Assembly (NCBI RefSeq): GCF_023336905.1
Contig: NZ_JAMBLS010000019.1
Span: 1 to 64,000, forward strand
DNA length: 64,000 bases
Direction of reading: 5' to 3'
Source: Bacteroides sp. ET71
GTDB taxonomy: Bacteria > Bacteroidota > Bacteroidia > Bacteroidales > Bacteroidaceae
Positions 17,391 to 25,086 of the stretch are shown here, one piece after another. Under the pieces are notes generated by a model. The model was not told the DNA's origin. It saw only the letters and a list, made by a program, of their open reading frames with translations, and did no database searches. Every line of letters begins with the position of its first letter. The first letter of the stretch is position 1. Both the position numbers and the translations under genes were made by a program.

Positions 17391-20300
17391 TCACTTATAC
17401 TCCTGCCAGCTCTTGATGGCTATGTCTTCCGGCTTGAGGTTGCAGAAGGCCTCGATGAAGGCACCGGCCAGGCGGGCGTTGGTGATGAGGGGTATGTTGT
17501 GGTCGATGGCTGCACGGCGTATCTTGTAGCCATTGGTCAGCTCACGCTTCGTGTGATTCTTGGGGATATTCACGATGAGGTCGAAGGCGTGGTTGGCAAT
17601 CATGCGCATCACGTTGTTCTCGGCATCGGGCTTCTCGTCGGGCCAGTAGACGGGTGTCGTCTCCACGCCGTGGGCGTTGAGGAAGGCCGAGGTGCCGGCG
17701 GTGGCATAAATCTTATAGCCTTTGGCGTGCAGCATGCGGCTGGCGTCGAGCAAGTCGACCTTGGACTTCATGGCACCGCTGGAGAACATCACGCCCTTCT
17801 CCGGCTGGGGAATCTTGAAGCCAACGGCTATCATGGCATTCAACAGTGCTTCGTCGAAGCTGTCGCCCAGGCATCCTACCTCGCCCGTGCTGGACATGTC
17901 TACGCCGAGGACGGGGTCTGCTTTGTGCAGGCGAGAGAAGGAGAACTGGCTGGCCTTGACGCCTATCCAGTCGATGTCGTAAGCCGACTTGTCGGGACGG
18001 GTATAGGGAGCGTCGAGCATGATGCGGGTGGCCGTCTCAATGAAGTTGCGTTTCAGCACCTTGCTGACGAAGGGGAAGGAGCGCGAGGCACGGAGGTTGC
18101 ACTCAATGACCTTGACTTCGTTGTTGCGGGCCAGGTACTGTATGTTGAACGGGCCGGAGATGTTCAGCTCTTTGGCGATGCGGCGGCTGATTTGCTTGAT
18201 GCGGCGTGCCGTGGCGAAGTATATCTTCTGCGCGGGAAAGACCAGGGTGGCGTCGCCGCTGTGTACGCCCGCAAACTCGATGTGCTCGGAGATGGCATAT
18301 TCTACAATCTCGCCGTTCTGGGCCACGGCGTCGAACTCAATCTCCTTGGTGTTCTGGAGGAACTGCGACACGACTACGGGGTATTCCTTCGAGACCTTGG
18401 CGGCCATGCGGAGAAACTCCTCGAGTTCTTCCTCGTCGTAGCAGACGTTCATGGCGGCGCCTGACAGGACGTAGCTGGGACGCACCAGGACGGGGTAGCC
18501 CACCTTCTGGATGAAAGCCTTGACGTCGTCCAGGCTGGTCAGTTCTTGCCAGGCGGGTTGGTCGATGCCGAGCATGTCCAGCATGTGGCTGAACTTGTTG
18601 CGGTTCTCGGCACGGTCTATGCTGACGGGCGAGGTACCCAGCACGGGAACTGACTGGCGGTAGAGCTTCATGGCCAGATTGTTGGGTATCTGCCCGCCCA
18701 CGGAGACGATGACACCGCGCGGCTGTTCGAGGTCGATGACGTCCAAGACGCGCTCGAAGGACAGTTCGTCGAAGTAGAGACGGTCGCACATGTCGTAGTC
18801 GGTGGAGACTGTCTCCGGGTTGTAGTTAATCATGATGGACTTGTATCCCAGCTTGCGTGCCGTCTGTACGGCATTGACACTGCACCAGTCAAACTCGACG
18901 GAGGAGCCGATGCGGTAGGCTCCGGAGCCGAGTACGACCACCGACTTCTCGTTCTTATAGTAGTTGACGTCGTAGCCGTCTGCCTCATAGGTCATGTAGA
19001 GGTAGTTGGTCAGCTCGGGATGCTCGGAGGCAACGGTGTTGATGCGCTTGACGGCGGGCAGGATGCCAAGCTCTTTGCGGCGTGCGCGGACTTGGAGATT
19101 CTCGCGCTCCATGTTTCCCTCGGGGTGGAGGACGAAGCGTGCAATCTGGAAGTCTGAGAAGCCTAAGCGCTTGGCTTGGCGCAGGACGTCGGCGGGGAGG
19201 TCTTCGATGCGGTCGTACTGGGAGAGGACTGCCTTGTAGTCTACGATGTTCTTCAGTCGCTGGATGAACCAGGGGTCTATGCGGGTGAGCTGGTATATGC
19301 GGTCGATGGTGTAGCCCTCTTCCAGCGCCTGTGCGATGGCGAAGATGCGGAGGTCGGTGGGATGGGCCAGCTCGTGGTCGAGGTCGTCGAAGGTGAGTCC
19401 CTCGTTGCCCACGAATCCGTGCATGCCTTGGCCTATCATGCGGAGGCCTTTCTGTATGATTTCTTCGAAGGAGCGGCCGATGGACATGATTTCTCCGACC
19501 GACTTCATGCTGGAGCCAATCTCGCGGCTAACGCCGACGAACTTGGTGAGGTCCCAGCGTGGGATTTTGCAGATGAGGTAGTCGAGCGAGGGGGCTACGT
19601 AGGCGGAGTTGGGGGTGCCCATCTCTCCTATCTGGTCCAGGGTGTAGCCCAGGGCTATCTTGGCGGCGACGAAGGCCAGGGGGTAGCCTGTTGCCTTGCT
19701 GGCCAAGGCGGAGGAACGTGACAGGCGTGCGTTGACCTCTATGACGCGGTAGTCGTTTGTGTCGGCGTTGAAGGCGTACTGTATGTTGCACTCGCCCACG
19801 ATGCCCAGGTGGCGGACGCAGCGGCGCGACAGCTCTTGCAGGGTTTCGACCTGGTCGGGAGTGAGCGAGCAGGTGGGTGCGACGACGATGGACTCGCCGG
19901 TGTGGATGCCCAGGGGGTCGAAGTTTTCCATGGATGCGACGGTGAAGCAGTGGTCATTGGCGTCGCGTATGACCTCGAACTCTATCTCCTTCCATCCCTT
20001 CAGGCTCTCTTCGACCAGTATCTGGCGTGAGAAGGTAAAGGCGCTCTCGGCCAGGCGGAGGAAGGTTTCCTCGTCGGGGCAGATGCCACTGCCCTGGCCG
20101 CCGAGGGCGTAGGCGGAGCGCACCATGACGGGGTAGCCAATCTCCTGGGCTGCCTTCAGGGCGTCGGCCATGGTCTCTACGGCGTGGCTCTTGGGGGTCT
20201 TCATGGGGATTTCGTCGAGCTTGCGGACGAAGAGGTCGCGGTCTTCGGTGTTCATGATGGCTTCGACGGAGGTGCCCAGAACGCGCACGCCGTACTGCTG

Positions 20301-20618
20301 GAGGACGCCCGACTGGTAGAGTTCGGTGCCGCAGTTCAGGGCCGTTTGCCCGCCGAAGGCCAGGAGGATGCCGTCCGGGCGCTCACGTTGGATGATGCGC
20401 GTGACGAAGTATGGGGTGACGGGGAGGAAGTAGACCTGGTCGGCGATGCCTTCCGAGGTTTGGATGGTGGCGATGTTGGGGTTGACCAGCACGGACTGGA
20501 TGCCTTCTTCGCGCAGGGCTTTCAGTGCCTGCGAGCCGGAGTAGTCGAACTCGCCGGCCTGCCCGATTTTGAGTGCGCCCGACCCGAGGACGAGCACTTT
20601 GCGTAGTTTTTCTTCCAT
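17391..20618 (-). CDS. carB: Carbamoyl phosphate synthase, large subunit
   Basis: A 1075-residue protein of normal length, with two homologous ATP-grasp halves (about 1-550 and 551-930) and a C-terminal MGS-like allosteric domain (about 940-1075). VLGSGALKIGQAGEFDYSG opens the first half and VVLGSGAYRIGSSVEFDW the second. It makes carbamoyl phosphate from bicarbonate, ammonia and two ATP for pyrimidines and arginine. The glutaminase partner CarA, often adjacent, is not in this window. The gene has a long leader with a terminator-like hairpin. Confidence 0.97.
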   Translation of the reverse strand: MEEKLRKVLVLGSGALKIGQAGEFDYSGSQALKALREEGIQSVLVNPNIATIQTSEGIADQVYFLPVTPYFVTRIIQRERPDGILLAFGGQTALNCGTELYQSGVLQQYGVRVLGTSVEAIMNTEDRDLFVRKLDEIPMKTPKSHAVETMADALKAAQEIGYPVMVRSAYALGGQGSGICPDEETFLRLAESAFTFSRQILVEESLKGWKEIEFEVIRDANDHCFTVASMENFDPLGIHTGESIVVAPTCSLTPDQVETLQELSRRCVRHLGIVGECNIQYAFNADTNDYRVIEVNARLSRSSALASKATGYPLAFVAAKIALGYTLDQIGEMGTPNSAYVAPSLDYLICKIPRWDLTKFVGVSREIGSSMKSVGEIMSIGRSFEEIIQKGLRMIGQGMHGFVGNEGLTFDDLDHELAHPTDLRIFAIAQALEEGYTIDRIYQLTRIDPWFIQRLKNIVDYKAVLSQYDRIEDLPADVLRQAKRLGFSDFQIARFVLHPEGNMERENLQVRARRKELGILPAVKRINTVASEHPELTNYLYMTYEADGYDVNYYKNEKSVVVLGSGAYRIGSSVEFDWCSVNAVQTARKLGYKSIMINYNPETVSTDYDMCDRLYFDELSFERVLDVIDLEQPRGVIVSVGGQIPNNLAMKLYRQSVPVLGTSPVSIDRAENRNKFSHMLDMLGIDQPAWQELTSLDDVKAFIQKVGYPVLVRPSYVLSGAAMNVCYDEEELEEFLRMAAKVSKEYPVVVSQFLQNTKEIEFDAVAQNGEIVEYAISEHIEFAGVHSGDATLVFPAQKIYFATARRIKQISRRIAKELNISGPFNIQYLARNNEVKVIECNLRASRSFPFVSKVLKRNFIETATRIMLDAPYTRPDKSAYDIDWIGVKASQFSFSRLHKADPVLGVDMSSTGEVGCLGDSFDEALLNAMIAVGFKIPQPEKGVMFSSGAMKSKVDLLDASRMLHAKGYKIYATAGTSAFLNAHGVETTPVYWPDEKPDAENNVMRMIANHAFDLIVNIPKNHTKRELTNGYKIRRAAIDHNIPLITNARLAGAFIEAFCNLKPEDIAIKSWQEYK

Positions 20619-20672
20619 AATTCTCTGGGTGTTTTTGGTTTATATCAATAGGTTCATGTATGTGCGGGTGAC

Positions 20673-20706
20673 AAAAAATGCGCCACCCCCTCACGGGGAC
20701 AGCGCA
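20673..20706 (-). terminator. Terminator-like hairpin in the carB leader
   Basis: On the minus strand, TGCGC..CCCC pairs with GGGG..GCGCA across 20679-20706 and is followed by six T. It lies about 55 nt before the carB start with no gene upstream on that strand, so it is placed to act as an attenuator rather than to end another gene. Confidence 0.6.
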
Positions 20707-21039
20707 TCAAAAAGGTTTGTATAATTAGAAAAGTGCAAAAAAAGAAAAAATCATATCCCACTCGTCCCAACGGGACGGTACAGTCAAGCTGTGGACAAAT
20801 GTGGTTTCTATCAAACATGAATGTAGAATTGTTCGCTGCAAAGTAACGGTTTTTCTGCGGATTATGCAAGGGGTTGCCGAAAAAAATGTGGGAAAAAGTA
20901 CGTCCGAAAGCTTGTTTTATCGCCAGAAAAGCCTATCTTTGTGCCAGGTCCCTGCGGGGACTGGACAATCAAATATCATTACATAACCTATCTGAACCGG
21001 CGACGGCCCTACAAGGGGTTGTGGAGGGGGCGAAGGAAA

Positions 21040-21102
21040 GACGCCACCTTTCCCTACCTCACCCGCCACCTTTCCCTACCTCAGACGCCACCTTTCCTTA
21101 GG
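21040..21102. repeat. 22-nt tandem repeat upstream of the HU-like gene
   Basis: Three units: 21040-21061, 21062-21083 and a partial unit at 21084-21102. They share the core CGCCACCTTTCC(C)T. They fall in the 5' leader of the HU-like transcript if the TATCTTTG box at 20934 is its promoter. Confidence 0.75.
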
Positions 21103-21158
21103 AGAGACGGCGGCTCATGTAAGGACAGTTTTCGGGAATGATAATAAATTTTGACACC

Positions 21159-21644
21159 ATGAGCTACTACATCAAGCAACAACTCAAGAGTAACGGAAAG
21201 TGGTACCCGAAGGCAAAGACCATCGGAAAACCTGTCACCACCGCCGAAGTGGCCAAGAAACTGGCCGACCTGTCGTCACTCAGCACGGGCGACGTGAAAT
21301 CTGTGCTCGACCTGCTGGGCGGCGTGCTGGCGGACTTTATGAACTCCGGCCGTACCGTCAAGCTGGAAGGAGTAGGCACATTCTACTACACTGTCAACGC
21401 CGAAGGCAATGGTGTGGACACGGCCGACAAGGTCAACGCCAAGCAGATTAAAGGCACCCGCGTGCGTTTCATCCCCGAAGTGTCGCGCGGCACGAAGAGC
21501 GAAATCACCACCCGAAGCCTCGTAGGACCTGGCACGTTCTGGGAACTGCTGGACGAGAACATCCCCGCACAAGCCGTGGATGGCACCACCCCCGGCACCG
21601 GCGGCGAAGATGACGACGACTCCGGACAAGGCACGTTCGGCTGA
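21159..21644 (+). CDS. HU-family DNA-binding protein (HU-HIG type)
   Basis: A 161-residue protein starting MSYYIKQQLK. Residues 1-125 match the Bacteroidetes HU-HIG domain: an HU-like fold with an N-terminal extension, including GRTVKLEGVGTFYY near 65-80. The last 25 residues are Gly-rich with a run of acidic residues (GGEDDDDSGQG). Such proteins are thought to bind and bend DNA; the exact role is unknown. An in-frame ATG seven codons upstream is less likely because the family begins MxxY. A strong terminator follows. Confidence 0.88.
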   Translation: MSYYIKQQLKSNGKWYPKAKTIGKPVTTAEVAKKLADLSSLSTGDVKSVLDLLGGVLADFMNSGRTVKLEGVGTFYYTVNAEGNGVDTADKVNAKQIKGTRVRFIPEVSRGTKSEITTRSLVGPGTFWELLDENIPAQAVDGTTPGTGGEDDDDSGQGTFG

Positions 21645-21681
21645 CCATCGCCCGGCCAGTGGGGGGCCGGGACACACACCC

Positions 21682-21715
21682 GCGGGGGGCGCCTCAATAG
21701 CGCCCCCCGCTTTTT
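21682..21715 (+). terminator. Terminator of the HU-like gene
   Basis: A perfect 11-bp G+C-only stem (21682-21692 with 21700-21710, loop of 7) followed by five T. It also overlaps the stop of the convergent efflux remnant. Confidence 0.9.
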
Positions 21716-22367
21716 ACCCCTCCGCCTCGCGGCGCAAGCGCGTCCACAACGGCATCAGCTTCAACCCCCGCCGCACCGGCGCGTCATACAGCAGCAACAA
21801 CAGCAGCAACGCCACCGACGCATACAACGCCCAGCCGTACATCTGCTTCAACCCCGCCTCGGACATCTGCCGCATGAACCCGTCCGCCACGGCACCGTCA
21901 CCGACGCCCGGCACCACGCCGGCCCGGTCCACCCAGCCCGACACACGCGCCACGCCACCGGCCACCGCCCGGCGCATCCCCTCGCCCAGCAACGCCGAAC
22001 CCACCACGCCGCCCGCCAGCACCGCACCATCCAGCCGCACACTCACCATCTCGGCATAACCCATCACCTCGCCCAGATACGCCTCCTCCAGCACACGCTC
22101 CGTGCTGAACAACACCTCCACCACGAAGATAAGCAACAACACAGGCACCAAGTGGCGGTACGACCACATCTCCCGCTCCACCTTCACGAAGTTACCCGTA
22201 GCATTGTCCTGGGGGATGAGCGACACAGCCGCCCCCGTAGCATCGGCAATGGCCTCCACCACCGGATGGACAAAGCGCGCACAAACATAGGCCAGGCCCG
22301 CCAACAGCAGGCATACGATAACGGTGTTATAAACAAGTTTCTTAGTCTTACGTGTCATGTCAGTCAT
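21714..22367 (-). pseudogene. Remnant of an efflux operon: HlyD/EmrA-like ends joined to an MFS-like C-terminus
   Basis: An open frame of 217 residues. Residues 1-35 look like the membrane anchor of an EmrA/HlyD adaptor (TRKTKKLVYNTVIV...). Then comes SLIPQDNATGNFVKVER (about 48-64), a motif normally found far downstream, near the adaptor C-terminus. The rest has two hydrophobic segments and ends GWALYASVALLLLLLLYDAP then PLWTRL, which resembles the last helix and tail of Bacteroides MFS exporters. The adaptor barrel and hairpin and most of the MFS protein are missing. It starts 5 nt after the tolC-like stop, where an intact adaptor gene would start. I read it as a deletion product; a true small membrane protein cannot be excluded. 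Confidence 0.55.
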
Positions 22368-22372
22368 TGTTT

Positions 22373-23684
22373 TTAAAGTGTATGGGTCAAGTATTTCATC
22401 TTATAATAATGGTAGATAACGTCGATACGGGCGTTCACCAGCCCCAAATCGGCGCTGAGCTTCATGTTGCTGGCGTCGAGCATATCGGTCAACAAGGCCA
22501 TCTCGTTCGCATAACGGTTGCTCACCACGCTGTAATTCTCGTTGGCCAAAGCCATGCTCTTCTCCTGCGTGTGCCAGTCAGTAAAGGAGGTCAGAAAGTC
22601 CACATACCCGGCCTGCACGGCGTTCTCCACCTGCTCCTGTGCCAATTCGTGCAGCTCCTCGGCCCTCCGCACGTTCAGGCGTGCCTGCTTCAGCTTCCGG
22701 TTGTTCTTGAACAGAGCCGAGAAGTTGTAGCTCACCCCCACGCCCACATACCAGTAATGGAAGTTATTGTCCAGCACAGGCACCTCGATGGTAATGGGCC
22801 CGTCCACGTGCTCGGCCGCCACCAGGGCCACCTGCGGCAAGCGGTTGGCCCGCTCCTGTTTCACCTTCTGCCTGCCCGCCTGCACCTCTGCCGCCGACTG
22901 CCGCAGGCCCAGATGCGTCTGCGTGGCCAGCTTCTGCCAGTCCTCTTCCGCCAACGTCTGCACCTCTTTGTCCAGCAACGTGGTGTCCGGACAGATGTCG
23001 GTACCGGCAGGCAGGTGCAGCGTGGTCACCAGTTGATGGTTCACAATCTGGCGTGCATCCGTAATCCGTGCCAACTGCAACTTCAGCGTCTCCCGTTGCA
23101 ACTCGTAGCGGGTGATGTCGTTTTTCAAGGCAGTACCCTGCTCATGCCTCGCCCTGACGTTGTCTATGACGCGTTCGGTCAGTTGCAGATTATGCTGCAC
23201 CACCTTCTTCTGGTTATCCAGCTTGTAGAGTTCCAGATAATAACCGGCCAGCAAAAAACGCACCTCCTGGCGGTTCTTCTGCCAGTCCAGTTCGGCCAGT
23301 TCACGACCCAGCTCGGCCAGTTCAATGCCACTGCTGATGGCACCGCCCGCATAAACCACCTGCCGAGCCTCTATGACCAGGTTATTGCCGAAATGAGGCA
23401 TGTCGATACGGACTCCCTGACCGAAGTCCCTGTCCCACAATCGCCCGTCGCCCAGATAAGAAGCCGACACCGAAGCCGTAATGTCGGGCAGACGCTGTGC
23501 CTTGGCCGCTTTCAGGGCTTCGTCGGCAGCCTCCTTGCCTGTCTTGTAAAGCCTGTATGCTCTTACTGTTCGTGTCAGCCAAGCGAAACATTTCTTCCAT
23601 GCCCATCGTACGTTGCTGGGCATACATGTAGTAGCTGCATAGTGCCGCACTGCACAGCACTATGAGCCTGTTCTTTTTGCTCAT
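22373..23684 (-). pseudogene. TolC-like outer-membrane efflux protein, frameshifted
   Basis: The natural start is MSKKNRLIVLCSAALCSYYM (23684) with a signal peptide ending near MYAQQ. This frame continues to EEMFRLADTNSKSIQ and then loses the family. The next frame picks up exactly there with RLYKTGKEAADEALKAAKAQRLPDI and runs about 390 residues to the stop as a normal TolC/OEP protein with two coiled-coil repeats. The switch lies near 23530-23575 and fits one inserted base or two lost bases. No slippery heptamer is seen there. Joined, the protein would be about 435 residues. It could be a sequencing error, but the damaged next gene supports decay. Confidence 0.75.
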
Positions 23685-23784
23685 ACTAAAATAAGGATTA
23701 AGGATTAGATACTGTTGTACACAAGCTTTCCACCGAAAGCCATGCGACAATCAATCGGATATAGCAGGAATGGAAGAGGGATGT

Positions 23785-23880
23785 TTAAATCTGAGCGCAC
23801 GCACCCCAGGCATGGAAGAAGTGAATCTTGTTCTTGTAGATAGCAGACTTGCTGTAAGATAATTCTTTCATACGGCTCAT
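23785..23880 (-). CDS. Possible 31-residue upstream ORF of the tolC-like gene
   Basis: A short frame starting MSRMKELSYS just after the -7 box at 23901-23908 and ending 100 nt before the tolC-like start. It has three lysines, several aromatic residues and a final AQI. I recognise no homologue. It may be a leader peptide or chance. Confidence 0.25.
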   Translation of the reverse strand: MSRMKELSYSKSAIYKNKIHFFHAWGACAQI

Positions 23881-23900
23881 ATAACTGTTGATTTCGGGCG

Positions 23901-23908
23901 CAAAGGTA
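23901..23908 (-). promoter_or_regulatory. -7 box of the efflux operon
   Basis: TACCTTTG on the minus strand matches TAnnTTTG. It lies about 215 nt before the tolC-like start, leaving a long leader. Confidence 0.5.
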
Positions 23909-24043
23909 GGAAATGAAAGCATAAGTTGTAACCCGGCAAGGCTCATCTTTTCTGTTTCTTTAACACAGAAAGGCCGCCTGCAAGCACCTTTTCCGGGTGT
24001 ATGTGCAGGCAGCCTCTTTCCGTTTATATGCCTAAAGGGATGC

Positions 24044-24955
24044 TCAGAAGAGCTTGTCGGGATATTCGCCGGACTCTACCAGCGCCTTAATCTTGGCCAC
24101 CACAGCCGGACGGTCTTCGGGATAAGTGACGCCGAACCACTTGCTGGTGGTGTCGAGCACTTCGACCGTAGCCGTCCCCTCTTTGATAAGTTTGTCCACC
24201 ATGAGCGGGATGAAGAACTCGCTCTTCAGGTTCTCCATGTTCTTCGGGTCGGCCAGGAAGCCCCGGAAGTAATCGGCACTGTAAGCGAAATAGTCGGGCG
24301 TGAAACCCCAGAAGTTCATGCTGACAGGCGTGGTTTCCGGAGTGGCCACCCATTGGTCGTCATCATCCATGTACTTCACCTCGCCGTCCATGCGCTGAAT
24401 CTTTGTACGCTCCACAACCGAAGTCAGCATACGCTTCTCGTCCGTTCCACAGATACCGCGCGACACCGTTCCGCTCTCACTCAGCGTATTGCCCACACGG
24501 AATCCCACCATGGCATACGTATTCTTCGAGCCTTCGGGCAAGGCAGAGAGGAAACGTCCCATCACCTGGAACGAATCGCGGCCATAGAAATCGTCGCAGT
24601 TGATAACGGCAAACGGTTCATGGATGACCGGCTCGCCCATCAACACGGCATGGTTCGTGCCCCAAGGTTTCGTCCGGCCTTCGGGACAGGTGAAGCCTTC
24701 GGGCAGGGCATCGAGCGACTGAAACACCAGCTCGCAAGGGATATGCCCCTCGTATTTGGAGATGATTTTATCCCGGAAGTCTTTCTCAAAGTCCTTGCGG
24801 ATAACAAAGACCAGCTTGCCGAATCCGGCGTGAATAGCGTCGTAAATAGAGTAATCCATGATAGTCTCGCCGTTGGGGCCCAGGCCGTCCAACTGCTTCA
24901 GACCGCCGTAGCGGCTGCCCATGCCGGCAGCCAGCAGGAATAGAGTAGGTTTCAT
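24044..24955 (-). CDS. Sugar nucleotidyltransferase (NTP_transferase family)
   Basis: A 303-residue protein opening with LLAAGMGSRYGGLKQL, the nucleotide-binding signature of NTP transferases such as glucose-1-phosphate uridylyl- or thymidylyltransferases. NCDDFYG near 130 supplies the metal-binding aspartates. It should make a nucleotide sugar from NTP and a sugar phosphate; the sugar is not clear. It stands alone, leftward, with TACATTTG at 25037-25044 as its likely -7 box. Confidence 0.85.
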   Translation of the reverse strand: MKPTLFLLAAGMGSRYGGLKQLDGLGPNGETIMDYSIYDAIHAGFGKLVFVIRKDFEKDFRDKIISKYEGHIPCELVFQSLDALPEGFTCPEGRTKPWGTNHAVLMGEPVIHEPFAVINCDDFYGRDSFQVMGRFLSALPEGSKNTYAMVGFRVGNTLSESGTVSRGICGTDEKRMLTSVVERTKIQRMDGEVKYMDDDDQWVATPETTPVSMNFWGFTPDYFAYSADYFRGFLADPKNMENLKSEFFIPLMVDKLIKEGTATVEVLDTTSKWFGVTYPEDRPAVVAKIKALVESGEYPDKLF

Positions 24956-25036
24956 TGCAGTAAAATTAATAGTTTATAATGATATTCATAGCTGTATTGC
25001 TTGTCATGCAGGGACGGTTTGCCCGATAGCCCCGTG

Positions 25037-25044
25037 CAAATGTA
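25037..25044 (-). promoter_or_regulatory. -7 box of the nucleotidyltransferase gene
   Basis: TACATTTG on the minus strand, about 80 nt before the start codon. No clear -33 box. Confidence 0.45.
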
Positions 25045-25086
25045 CAAAATAATTATATACGCGATACTCAATCCCGGGAAAAAGAC

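Larger units (their letters stand above)
20619..21158. other. 540-bp divergent control region of carB and the HU-like gene
   Basis: There is no convincing gene. On the carB side lie a terminator-like hairpin (20673-20706) and a smaller one (CGTCCC/GGGACG, 20763-20777) with a T-rich stretch after it. On the HU side lie TATCTTTG (20934-20941), with CTTG at the -33 position 19 nt upstream, and a 22-nt tandem repeat (21040-21102). Confidence 0.6.

Noticed and set aside
23530-23575. Programmed ribosomal frameshift in the tolC-like gene
   Set aside because: No slippery heptamer or downstream pseudoknot is evident, TolC proteins are not known to use frameshifting, and the next gene is also damaged.
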